A DNA stretch of 64,000 nt from Durusdinium trenchii (Eukaryota > Sar > Dinophyceae > Suessiales > Symbiodiniaceae). The notes below the pieces were generated by a model. The model did no database searches. It worked only from the letters and a program-made list of their open reading frames with translations, and had not been told where the DNA came from. The stretch covers positions 350,690 to 414,689 of the forward strand of contig CAXAMN010028928.1 of assembly GCA_963970005.1 (NCBI GenBank). Direction: 5' to 3'. Shown one piece after another: positions 52,816 to 63,963 of this stretch; within the stretch, counting starts at the first letter, position 1, and every line of letters starts with the position of its first letter. Position numbers and translations under genes: made by a program.

Positions 52816-55643
52816 TTAATGATTGCAGCGATTGAAACCAGAGTGCGTGCACGAGGTATTTTCCAGGCGAGAACCGGTCTCAAGTGCTGCATCTGAAGAG
52901 AAAGTGAGAAACCGAAGCTGTGTGTGGAGTGGTCGTCGTGGTAGGTGAAAGCGATGACAAAGTTGATGAAGAAGTGGCAAAAGTTGAGACATGGTGAAGT
53001 CCTTGTCGAGGTATTGTTGAGTCAGGTCAATGAGTTGAGGGAAGATCAGGTCGCGGGGGCGAGTCAGGCGGCAAATCAAGATGCCGCGGGTGAAGAAACC
53101 AGCAAGAGCCATATCCGGAGAGCCGGCAGTGCGATTGCTGCGTATCAATGTGAGATGAGGTGGTTGTCGGAAAGTAATAGTGCGTTGAGAGGTGGAAAGA
53201 ACAAAGCCGAGCAGGGTCTCATTCGTGACATACTCCATCTCAAGTGGTCGGCCGTAGAAGAAGGGTTGAGCGATGGCCTGGAAAGAGTCGGTGTGGAGCA
53301 TGCGTGTAGGTCCGAGGAAGAAGACGTTGTCAACGTAACGTGCCCGAAGCGCCAGTCCCGTGGCGTATCGCCATGAAGAAGTGGGAAAGGAGCGTAGAAA
53401 GCAGTATTCCCGGAAGAGTGCGACAGCGCTGCATAAGGCGGGGGCCAAAGGTGATCCCATGGAGGCTCCTTGACATTGCCGGAAGACTATCAGGCCCACG
53501 GTGAAGTAGGAGGAGTCCAGCAGGTGAGAAACCAAGTCTGGTAAATCACGAAGGTGTATGGGATGATAAGATCGAGAGGTCTTACGCCAGCGTCCACGAA
53601 AGATCCGTTGAAGACGTTCCTGTTGGTGTTGAGCAACGCTGAGAATAGGGTCATCTTGCAAATCCAGGCCTTGGAGATCAGCGTAGCGTGTGATCTTGAA
53701 TTCAACAGTGGAGACCATGCGGGGATGTGTGACGAAGTTGAAGAATCCGGCGATGTCTTGTTGAAAGAGTACAAGGTCGTCCGTGAGGTCATAGTGTTGA
53801 AGTATCTTCCAAATATGGCGAAGGAGAGGTAGGACGTCCGAAAGGGCGGTCAGCTCCGGGAAGACAATCTGCAAAAGGCAGTAAATGGCAGAAGCAACCG
53901 TCTGACTGAGGGGCGCAAGCTGTCTGCGTGTAGGACACGATTGGTCGTGCTTTGCTCCAGTCTCGAGAATGTTTTGGAAGGATGTAAGCAGAAGGAAGCC
54001 GGCGATCCCAGTGTAGGCCCCATCGATATCGTTGAAGCAGGTGAGGTGGCCATGTGTCGCGCAGGCGGGTCCTGATCAGTTGGATGCCATGCCGTAGTGG
54101 CTGGAAGACAGGTGTGGATGTGGTAGGAGACGGGATAAAGGTCTTGAGTAGTAGGTGGTGATAGTGGCAGGGGCAGGAAAGTATGGCGGTGTGTGGAAAA
54201 TGATCTCCCGGTCCAACAATGAAGCCTTTGGTGTAGCGGCGAAAGGCTTGAACTTCAGCTGTGGGCCAACCATTGGCCTGGGTAGATTGACGCTGAAGAT
54301 GTCGTTCCCATTCCTGCCGGAAGAAGTGTTGCCATTCGATGTGAAGGTAGGAGGGAAGCTGCCAAGAGTGAAGCCAGCGATCCATCTGGGTGACGGAGTG
54401 GTTCAAAAAGTGACGTTCCTCAGGCCATACAGTATCCTGAAGATTGGCTTCAGAAAGTAGCAAACCGGGAAAGAGGTCCGAAGCGAATCCAATGATGTGG
54501 TTGGAGTCGGGACGGCGATGAAAGTCAGGTCGGATCCGATGGCAGCAGCATTGAGGTGAAAAGGATGGAGTCCATTGTCGTAAAAAGGTTCGGAAGGTGA
54601 AGAGGTAGTGTTCCAGTGTGTGAGACTTGACCTCAATGATCGGTGAAGCAGGTACTTGTAGAGGTGGAAAGAGGTGGGAGTGGAGTCGTAGAAAAGCGCG
54701 GAAATGTTGGCGACAACGTTGTAGAAATCCGTGAGATAGTTGGAATAGTCGAAGAGTGGCCTGGGTAGGTGGAATCATCAAATTGCGGAAGCGGAAGATC
54801 AGCTTGAGCGCCAGGGTTCATCAATATGAAAGTGTTGTGACCAAAGGAGATAAAGAATCTCATTGGAGGCGGAGTGGCTGCGAAGTACCCGAGAGGTGAA
54901 GAACTTCTCTTTGGTGTCGCTTCCCAGTCGATGAAGAAGGTGAAGAACGTCCAGGGTCTTGATCAGGTGTAAACCCAAGATGCACTCTTGGGTATGGCGA
55001 CGTTCAAGTTGACGGCGATGTCGATGAAGGCGAGTCACGCCAATAGGACCATGACGAGTAGTGGGAATGTTGTATTGAGGAACGTGAAGACCGTGTCGTC
55101 GAAGAAAAGGATTGATCCAAGGGTGATTGAGTTGGGGGTGGTATTGTTGTTGGAAAGAGATTTCAGTGGAGCGAGTGGTCAAAGTGTCGGAGGTGAGTTG
55201 GAGGGGAATGACAGCGCGTTGAAAGAATGTACGGGTCCGCTTCCAGTAACGTAGAGCAGGTTCGTAGTAGGCGTTGATACCACTGCAAAGTTGCCGATAT
55301 TTCCGTTTCCGAGACATCTCCCGATCGAAGAGAGAAAGGATGCTGCTGCCGATGTAGTAAGCCTGACGGTGTGGGTGGAAGCGAAGGTAAACGACGTTGG
55401 GTTGGAGGTAGTCCTGGAGGTAGAGTGGGTGAAGTGGTCGAAGACGATGCAGCAATGAGAGAAAAGTTTGTCGACGGGCACCTTCATGAAGGGTGCGAAA
55501 AAGAATAAGGCGGCATAGTTGACCTTTCAAAAAGTGCGAAGCTCCAGGTAGGTAAGTTCACAATGAGCATCAACAAGAATGAAGAACTGCAAGAATAGAC
55601 GAAGGAGACGAACTGAAATGAAAATAGGGCCCGTGGGGAGCAT
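52816..55643 (-). pseudogene. GIY-YIG endonuclease plus reverse transcriptase, RT family copy 2
   Basis: About 940 codons from ATG 55643. Frame changes fall near 55530, 54815 and 53925. Near the N-terminus a GIY-YIG-like domain reads VVYLRFHPHRQAYYIGSS, then DREMSRKRKYRQ and EPALRYWKRT. The RT follows: GFIVGPGDHFPHTAILSCP; AYILPKHSRDWSKARPIVSY; motif A QQDIAGFFNFV; motif B QGASMGSPLAPALC; motif C ARYVDNVFFL (YVDN instead of YxDD); then ETLLGFVLSTSQRTITF. An endonuclease before the RT fits permuted Penelope-like elements, which prime on a nick. A basic C-terminus ends at 52816. Three frameshifts make it non-functional as read, unless some are sequence errors. Confidence 0.7.
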
Positions 55644-55697
55644 TCTTGAGAAAAGGTCCTGGTCAACAAAAGCCGTAGGGTAGTGTTGGAGAAACCA

Positions 55698-56843
55698 TCA
55701 GGCGACGAGGGCGTTGGCCGTGGCCAACATGCGAATGAGGGCATTCTGGGAGGCGCTCTGAGCCAGTTTGGGGTCCCAGCCCCAGGCAATGGTAAGGCGG
55801 CAGAGATTGGGAAGGTCCAACTTGTCAGCCTTGAGGGTAGAGATGATGGAGTCAATCTCTTTAGCAGTGTCTTCCAACTTGGTCAAGCGAGCCTTGTCCT
55901 TGATGTTGGCTTTGATCCACTTGTCGATCTCAGTTTTGGTAGCTTTCGTAGGTGCACTGTCCTCCAATACTGGTCGATGGGCGCCGACAATATAGGCATG
56001 GAGAGGGTCCGCAGGAACAGCAGGAGGTGGAGTGGATTTTTCCATTTCAGGTGTGGCGGGCTTGAAGTGGCAGTCCAACGTGCGTCCCGAGCGAGGAGGA
56101 GCCGGAGGGGTGATGTGAGATTTGGATTTGTCCAAACGCAAGCGTTCACGTTCAGCAGGAGTTTCCGGCTCGGAGGCAGGTGACGAGGGGCGGCCGGTGG
56201 CAGCTTTGAGCTTCTCGTTCTCCTTCATCAGTTGCTCCACTTGGTCCTGGAGAGCTTCGGTAGTGTTCTTGGGCATCTGATCACGTAGATGGTCGAAAAC
56301 ACGATCGGCCAGGCGATCCAAGCCTTTGCGCTTCTCATCCCAGTCGTCCTTGAGGGAAGCAGGATGAAGGTGACCGATGATGCGGGCGATGTCAACATCG
56401 GAACTCTTGAAGATCTTCCGAGAAAGGGAAGACCAAAGGTAGGCCTCTTGACGATTCCTGAATCCCTCGAACTGTACCAACCTGCCGTTGGCGACAAGCC
56501 TCAAAGTCCAGTTCTCCTGCTAGCGGCTGAGTACGTCGATCAGGCGTACATCCTCAATGGGTTGGTGGTCAATGTGAAGATCACGACTCCAAGCAGTTGC
56601 GACGACTCGACGAGGAAAAGTCAGTTTGTACTCCTGCTGCCGATCCAAGTAGATGTCATCCGAGGACCAGGCTTTGGGAATCGGGTACCGAGACTCAAAG
56701 GACGTAGTCGCAAGAGGAGTTTCAACCGGAAGCCCAGTAGATTTCCTGCGTGGAGAGCGGGAACGACGGGAGGTGCGACGATCACGTTTTCCTCGATGTC
56801 GATGAGCGTCAGGGGAACTGCTCGTAGAGCGTCCGCGGGCCAT
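55698..56843 (-). pseudogene. ORF1 of RT family copy 2, one in-frame TAG
   Basis: ATG 56843 (MARGRSTSSSPDAHRHRGKR), an RS-rich basic start like an RNA-binding protein. TAG at 56520-56522 interrupts, then the same frame continues to 55698 with a coiled coil (EALQDQVEQLMKENEKLKAA), a Pro-rich linker and a helical end (DLPNLCRLTIAWGWDPKLAQ). Spacing to the EN-RT start is about 55 bases. Probably a nucleic-acid chaperone-type ORF1. I see no zinc knuckle. Confidence 0.5.
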
Positions 56844-57110
56844 GATCACAAGGTGAAGTCGATGAGGCCGGAAATGACACAAAAGGATCAAAATTGAGAG
56901 CTGCAGAAGTAGCGGCAGTAGGGATTATGGGTCACAGCTAATGTGGCATGAAGAAAAGCACAGAAGGAAAGAAAAGGTGAGAAAGAAAGAAAGGAAAGGA
57001 AAGGAAAAGCAAGGAAAAGGAAGGAAAGGACTGTGAGACTGTAGAAGGCACTGTTTTGGACAAGCGCACCTAGGTCAAAAAAGTCGTGCTCGAAAGCAGC
57101 CGCATATAGT

Positions 57111-57737
57111 TCACGAAGAAGGGGCCGGAGGAGGTGGTGATGGAACCTCTGCAGAATCAGCCGGAGTCGAAGCCGGTGGAGGAGTCCTGTGTCGTGTAGC
57201 CTGCCAAAGATGACCGTGTAGAAGGCCTCGTCCATCAAGAGGACGTTGATTGGGACGATCCAGCGCCGAAGAGAGAGTAGAGGGAGTAGAGCCGCGGGAG
57301 GATGTCGTCCATGGGGTAGAGGTGGATGTGGAAGTATCTGGTAAAAGGAGTAGAGGATTGGGTGGTGGCGTACGAGAGCGAGAACGGGCAGGTGTGGGTG
57401 TAGTAATAGGCGGCGGTGTAGCCGGAGTGGCAGGAGTGGGAGGTACAACAATTGTATCATAGTTCCGATGCGATGGTAATCGGGACAAAAGAGCTTCATC
57501 AGCTGCGGTTCCAAGGGCTAAATTGTCGCCCAAGGCGCGAATAAAGCCGTTAGGGTTGCCCCGGTACTGACCGAAGGTGGTGTGCTCATCAGGAGGAGGT
57601 ACAACATGTTGGAGAAGGGATACTCCGACGTTGTTGAATATTGAACTCGTGGACGGCTCGACGTGTCTGGGTGTAGATGTTCCGGGCAGAGATATAGTCT
57701 CAAAGTGTTCATCAGGTGGTACCTCTTGAGACATCAT
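57111..57737 (-). CDS. Hypothetical acidic/Pro-rich ORF upstream of ORF1
   Basis: ATG 57737 (MMSQEVPPDEHFETISLPGT). An ordered part (FGQYRGNPNGFIRALGDNLA) is followed by Pro/Thr/Ser-rich tail. The open frame extends upstream through a trinucleotide repeat, but those Thr/Leu runs are not likely protein. A polypyrimidine tract at 56940-57010 separates it from ORF1. Confidence 0.35.
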   Translation of the reverse strand: MMSQEVPPDEHFETISLPGTSTPRHVEPSTSSIFNNVGVSLLQHVVPPPDEHTTFGQYRGNPNGFIRALGDNLALGTAADEALLSRLPSHRNYDTIVVPPTPATPATPPPITTPTPARSRSRTPPPNPLLLLPDTSTSTSTPWTTSSRGSTPSTLSSALDRPNQRPLDGRGLLHGHLWQATRHRTPPPASTPADSAEVPSPPPPAPSS

Positions 57738-57974
57738 CGGGTGGGCACAAAGTGCCTCAGTTGTCCAGGCTGCAAGGCAGACCATCCAGTGAAGCCATAG
57801 GAGCTCAGGTTGACGGTGTGGTTGAGGTCGGATGTTGCCAGGTGGTGGACTGACAGGTAGACGGTAAGGGTTGAATACGGCTTGTCGTGGTGGTGGAGCC
57901 GTAGAACGAGTATATACTTTTTTTGTCGGTGACCGGTGAAAGGGCCGGAGACCGGACCGCAGACCGGGCCGGAG

Positions 57975-58555
57975 ACCAGTGGTAGTGGTAGTGGTAGTGG
58001 TAGTAGTGGTAGTAGTGGTAGTAGTGGTGGCAGTGGTAGCAGTGGTAGGTAGTAGTGGTAGTAGTGGTAGTAGTGGTAATAGTAGTAGCAATAGTAGTAG
58101 TAGTAGTAGTAGTAGTAGCAGGAGTAGTAGCAGGAGTAGTAGTAGTAGTAGTGGTAGTAGCGGTTTCTTCCGCGGCCGGCCGGCCGGCTGGCACCTGGAT
58201 CGGCCGGCCGGCCGGCTGGCCCCTGGATCGGGCGGCCGACCGGCTGGCCATAGCGGCCGGCCGGCCGGCCGGCTGTAGTAGTGGTAGTAGCAGCAGCCGC
58301 AGCAGCAGTAGTAGTAGTAGCAGCAGTAGTGGTAATTAGCTGTAGTGGTAGTCGTCGTCATCGTAGTAATAGTAGTAGTGGTAGTAGTAGTAGTGGTGGT
58401 GGTGGTAGTAGTAGTAGTGGTAGTAGTAGTGGTAGTAGTAATAGTAGTAGTAGTGGTAGTAGTAGTAGTCGTCGTCGTCGTGGTAGCAGTAGCTGTAGTA
58501 CTAGTAGTAGTAGTAGTAATAATAGTAGTAGTAGTAGCTGGGCTGTGGTTCTTGG
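57975..58555. repeat. (GTA/GTG)n trinucleotide repeat with embedded GGCCGGCC block
   Basis: Two microsatellite tracts, 57975-58160 and 58265-58545. Between them lies a CG-rich block (58170-58275) with four words like CGGCCGGCCGGCCGGCTGG. One more such word follows the second tract at 58555. Long Thr-, Leu-, Ser- or Val-run frames on both strands are artefacts. Confidence 0.95.
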
Positions 58556-58904
58556 CCGGCCGGCCGGCTGGCTGGCTGATCGAGAAATAGCGGGCCGCGA
58601 TAAGCTCGCAATGTGGAGCACTTTCCATTTCCACACCCTCATCACAACACCTCGACTGTCCAGGCGTATGGCAATTCACTTTCCTTACTCTCTTCCTCCT
58701 GAGTGACACCATGGAAGCGGCATTTTTTCCGCAGAGGTCAAAGGGTGACAAAGCGAAGCAAAGTGAGACAAAGTAGCCAACACGGGTGGTCGGGGTGCGA
58801 CCTACCTCCCGGGCAGGCGGCAGCCGAGCATCTACACTACACAACAGAGCCTGCGATCAGGTCTTTATCACAGCCGGGAACAGCTGCACTCCATACAGCA
58901 GACC

Positions 58905-60300
58905 ATGTATTTTGACGACACCATCTACCCACATCTCTCCCAGCCTCTACTGGACCGTGTCTTACGGATTCGTGCCCTCGCCAACCATGCTACAGATGAT
59001 CTCGCAGCAGCACTGGGGGGGGCATGTCGCCACGAACAGCCAAGGGCAAAGGCAAAGGCATTCTGCCAGTTGTGCCTGATCCATCGGACGACCCTACCAC
59101 AGGCACGCCACAAACAGAACTTATTCATCCTTATCCCCCCAACACCGCACTGTTTACTCACGACAACACCAACAACCTCACCGTCACCACCGTTGCTCAA
59201 CAAACCTTCCAACGCCTTGCCACCGCGACTGCGACAATACATGCATGCTGCAAACAGCTGCACCTCACCTCCACGCCCAATCAACCTCTACCCCTCACCA
59301 CCAACACATCCCACACCACACAATTGTGATCCCACTCAAGTTTACAGTGTCCACATTCCCCCCCCGCGGACACGCGACCCTCACACCAGCGGAACCTATC
59401 ACCGCTCTACACACCGCTCACTCAACACCCACTCAACCAGCAACACACCCCCTCACCATCCAACCAAGCCACCCAGAAGCAGCACTCGGACCAGAAGGAC
59501 CATGGTGGGATGCTACGGGTTTGTTTCGTGATTCACTGAGCCAATTTGTATTGTTTTTAGACAGCTTGTGATGTTCATGTTCACTCCAGTACGCAACGTC
59601 GTCAGCCGTCAGACTCCTTCGCGCGACAGAAACAACGTACCGCCTTTCCTTTCCTTGTCATTTTCTCACCCAGATTGGACGCTATTACAACATTGATCTT
59701 TGGATGTTGGACAATGACGCTGTTACTGTGATAATATTGACTTCACATTCGATTGTCCAGCATCCTGCAGTGCAAACTCATGCGCGTATGATAACCTCTC
59801 TCCACCTCAGGAGTCGATTTTGTGTTCCTTTCTGATCAGCTGTTCGAACCAAGACAGTGAACTATTTCAATTTGACCTTTTTGACTCTCGCCTTGCCACC
59901 TTGCATCCACGTCAGCAGCGGTGGCAACAATACTACTCATCCGCCGCTCCAAGCGCTGGCTACGGGCCACTCATCAATGCTGTCAGACATCGGTACCATC
60001 ACCCCTAAGGCGCCACAGCAACAGCAACACCCACCCATGACACTAACACCGCCCTGCACCACACCTCCACCGCCGCGGCACCTTTCCCACGGGAACCACT
60101 ACCTCCCCCACCTGCATCACCAGCCACTACCGCACCACCTCTCTCTTCAATACCACCCAACATACCCAAACTACCAAAAACATGGGCCCAGACCAAAACC
60201 CATCTCGACACAAACACAATACATGGCCGGACATTGTTTCGGACTATCCAGTACAACTTGGCTGGACAACCAGTGCTTGACATCTTCCCCTGGCAACTGA
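58905..60300 (+). pseudogene. ORF1-like region of RT family copy 3
   Basis: Starts MYFDDTIYPHLSQPLLDRVL (ATG 58905). It passes a run of nine G (59016-59024) where the frame changes to SPRTAKGKGKGILPVVPDPS, and stops at 59327. Later Thr/Pro/His-rich pieces (59.3-60.2 kb) are broken. A more ordered piece, VLDIFPWQLSRFGLQDQIVC, lies at 60.27 kb. Comparable in position to ORF1 of copy 2 but not clearly alignable. Confidence 0.4.
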
Positions 60301-60359
60301 GCAGGTTTGGACTTCAAGACCAAATCGTCTGCGTATTGACCTCTCAAACCAAAGCCTCA

Positions 60360-60960
60360 GGACGTTATCCCAAGGCCGATATACAGGGATCGTAGCTACA
60401 CGATCGATCGCCGCGGCAGTCTTTACTTCACAGCTGTTGATCGACATCCGAGCTCACAATCTCGATGTCGACTCCATCGCGGAGTACTTGCACCAACAAG
60501 CAGGACAACCCATCCCAAACAAAACAAAAGAAGCGAAACTGTTTATATATGAACCCTTTGGTTTCCAAGCTCATTGAGTTTCTCCACCGCACCCCGCAAG
60601 CTTCAACAGCAGACCAACAAACTACACCAGCAAGAGGGCAAATCGCACTCACGGCATCGCACCCACCAAACCCTCAGCACCCTGCCGCAACACTACCCCT
60701 CACGGCACCGGCCACATCCCCACCTACATCTCTCACAATCCTCAACCCCACATCCCAAACACTTCACGACAACTACCCAGCGAATTTCGCACAAGCAGGC
60801 ATCCAGAAGTTGTTCAAGACATTGCCACCCACAACACAAACCCAAGCCAACAACATTCTCCAGATCCTCCGCGACGAACGCATCACCAAGGAACAGCTCA
60901 CACGGACTACCACTCGCTCAAGTCCTCAAATTCCCTCCCAAGGCCCTTCAGCACCTAGTA
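60360..60960 (+). pseudogene. ORF1 C-terminal piece of copy 3
   Basis: Frame pieces AAAVFTSQLLIDIRAHNLDV and QAGIQKLFKTLPPTTQTQAN look structured and helical. They are separated by a stop and a frame change near 60570, and by another frame change before the endonuclease at 60962. Confidence 0.4.
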
Positions 60961-60961
60961 G

Positions 60962-61642
60962 CAGCCGGCTCAGCTCTCGCAGCCTGACTCTGCCTGCCGG
61001 CCCAACACCAACCGACCCACACACTACTACACATATTTCCACCCTCACATCGCATTCTCACTTTCTGTCCACTTCACACCTTATATTGAAAAATCACAAA
61101 CCATCTTTGCGATTGGCCTTATACACCTCACCAGTGTCTTTGCATTTCCATCCCACACCCACAATTCCACAAAACGGCGACACCGCCTCTCACAATTTCA
61201 CGGCACACCCAACACATACCACTACAACACCTTTTCCCAACCCAATGCAGTCTACATTAAACTCCTCTACGGCCAACATGTCTCCACTCACCAATACCAC
61301 CAACACGGCCACACTTACACTGGCTCTACAGGCATTGGCATTGCCAAAAGAGAGTATAACGGACATGCAAAACTCAAGCAACTTCAACACAATCATCCTA
61401 TATCCGCAGAACTTTCACTACGATACTGGCACTCCCAACAAACCCTCCACCACTACAGCACCATTTACCTTTCCCACCACGACACCTACGATCAGGCCTG
61501 GACACATGAACACTTACACATACAAGATTGGCAACCAACACTCCACTGGCCTTACACACAACGACATTTACAGTTGCAGGCATCAGGATGGCAATTTGCC
61601 AAACACGCACCCATTTCACACGACTAGCCACCCACAAACGGC
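60962..61642 (+). pseudogene. GIY-YIG-like endonuclease domain, RT family copy 3
   Basis: The frame reads ...NAVYIKLLYGQ (61244 onward), then HGHTYTGSTGIGIAKREYNG and AKLKQLQ, then ELSLRYWHSQQTLHHYST. It aligns with VVYLRF, YYIGSS, DREMSRKRKYRQ and EPALRYW of copy 2, so the Tyr, Tyr-x-Gly, Arg and Lys positions are shared although YIG is YTG here. A stop at 61643 interrupts, and the RT continues in other frames. Confidence 0.65.
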
Positions 61643-61728
61643 TTTTTCAGCGACTGCGTCGCAGACACTGTGCCCCATCCCAACCAAACCTACACACTTC
61701 TCAACGCCTCACGCATTGACCATCTTAC

Positions 61729-63770
61729 GTGAGCTTAGCAAACATACACGATCCTCTTTCGAAACCGCCACAGCTATTCGCAGCGGCAAATACACCCACC
61801 TTGATGGCAGCCAGCTTAGAAGAACCGGATCGGTCCAAAGTCTTGCACCTGATCAATTCTGCACTCACCTTCCGTAACCTTACCATTCCCAAAACCAACA
61901 AACCTTTCACCATCCGTTTTTAGCGCGCACCACCTTTCAACGAGACACCGAGCAATGGCTCCGCAGCCTTGTCAAACACCACTTCCACCACGTCATTCCT
62001 TTTCACCCACCCACAGGCCGCATACGCGAGGCGGCACATAAAACACTCCGATCCAAATTATACAACCACAAACAATGGGAAGACCATTTCTCCTCACAAC
62101 CCACTGCCCACGACATGCCACACAGCTGTCAACACATGCACTCCCTTCTCCAAGACCCTGACAATACCCCGCTCCACGACGGACACTACGTTCTCACTCT
62201 CCAAGACTTACACCTCCCCACCCACCTACAACTTTTTCTACAAACCAACATGAACAGCACCTACTTCCCCACAAAAACCCAATACTTTCACCACTTCACT
62301 TCTACACTCACCCAATGGCTACGACATCATGGACTTCCAACCGCTTTACATCAACACAGCAAGACCTTCCTACAACACCAATGGCAGGAACACATCAGCA
62401 GCCTCCGCCACACTCCCCGTTTTACATCCCGCAACATCACTCAGCTTCAACAATTTCTCCCAGACAAACTCCTTCTGCACAACGCAGATCACGAACTACA
62501 GAACCTACGCGTTCTCTGTCCTCAACACTATTCCCACGGATGCCTTACTACATGGAACACGCCACAACTTGTCCAACCACTACCACACTTGACACATGAT
62601 CACCTTCAATCTCTCCTCACCAACTTCTTCTCACCCCACCTACGACGAGCTTATCCTTGGGGGTTTCGCAAACACTTCCAACACACCTCACGGAGTTGTC
62701 TTTTTGAAGCAGAAGAAATCCTGGCGAAAAAGCAGAACAGTCATCAGCTATTTCCGTTCCATTGCCGGCACTCTCCTGCGAGCTGCTTCAAAAGCTCTCG
62801 ACATTATGCTTCTCAGACTCCTCCCTCAACACCCCGGACAAGTCTCCATACCCAACCTTTGGAAACAACTACACCACCATTTCTCCCACACACCACTCGA
62901 CATACACTTTGCAGCCATCAACGAAGACCTTGTTGGCTTCTTCAACAGTGTGCCTCAACAACGCCTTGCCGACGCAGTCATGAGTCATCAGCCTTTGCAA
63001 ACGCTGGCACTTGCAGCACACCACTACTACACTTACCATTGAAATACACTCCACAGGCAACCCCATTCAACATTCTCACATTGGCAGACACCACATCCAC
63101 CATCCCCAACAAGGTACACTCGACATGACCCACATTCCCCTGATCGTACAACAAGCACTTCACTCTTGCATCTTTCAAGCATGCCACACTTATCATCAAC
63201 AGATCCAAGGCACAGGCATCGGCAGCCAACTTTCCCCCACTCTTTGCAATGTAGGCATTACCCTCATTGAACACGCCTGGCACGACACCTACCACACCTT
63301 CCTTCAACAGCGCAACCTCCCCCTCCATCTTTTCAACGCTCGCTACGTCGACTACAGATACCTTTTGCTCAGTGACAACTTCATACGCTCTCTTCCTATT
63401 ACAACACTCGCCCATCCAGATTTTACGGCCATCCCATAGAAATCGAAACAGTAGAGGGTGACCATCTCTTAGGTTTCCTCATCAATCCGCAACCACGCAC
63501 TATCACCTTCCAACTTCCCTCCCATCTCTGGCAGATCTGCGACATACAATCCGCAGGAAGCTGCCGTCTACGGCTTTCTGCAATCGCGACATCACACCCT
63601 GCAACAAGACACCTTTCCCCCAGAACTTGCTCCCGCCTCCGCCCAAGCATTGGTTCAGCTCTATGTGACAAAAGGTCACTCACCAGTACATTGCGCTGCA
63701 GCGTTGCAGTCCCGTCGTCAAAAAAGACTTGCATTGCGGATTGAGTTGACTGTCATGATTGCTCCTTTAC
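61729..63770 (+). pseudogene. Reverse transcriptase, RT family copy 3
   Basis: RT pieces occur in order across several frames. LARTTFQRDTEQWLRSLVKH starts at 61922. Then LLLHNADHELQNLRVLCPQH; SWRKSRTVISYFRS near 62720; motif A INEDLVGFFNSVPQQRL near 62925; motif B GTGIGSQLSPTLCNV near 63215; motif C ARYVDYRYLL near 63345; DHLLGFLINPQPRTITF near 63455; and a C-terminus with SAGSCRLRLS and QALVQLYVTKGH. At least four frame changes. The RT end is followed by ~100 bases and then motif copy C. Confidence 0.7.
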
Positions 63771-63869
63771 ACCTTTACACCTACACACATTGTCTAGCTG
63801 CGCCGATTACGGCTCTAAGGGTTTCCACCTGTTTTACTTTTCCACCACCACCCAGATTTTCTATCCAAG

Positions 63870-63963
63870 GCAGGGGGCTCACGGGTCTGTTCCTGGCGTG
63901 AGCCAACGAAGCTCCAGGTTCAGACTAGGATATCGAAAGAGGACGCTCTTTCGACGTACCTGC
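63870..63963 (+). ncRNA. Pseudoknotted RNA motif, copy C (3' of RT)
   Basis: P0 GCAGG/CCTGC. P1 GGCTCACG/CGTGAGCC (63876-63883 with 63897-63904). P2 GTCTG+CCTGG with CCAGG+CAGAC, each interrupted by two T. Linker AACGAAGC. P3 TCGAAAGAG-gacg-CTCTTTCGA, then GTACCTGC. Sits about 100 bases after the RT ORF, which ties the motif to this element. Confidence 0.75.

Noticed and set aside
57740..58844. N-terminal half of a 577-codon ORF with long Thr and Leu runs
   Set aside because: It is a readthrough of the trinucleotide repeat; only the part from ATG 57737 looks like protein.
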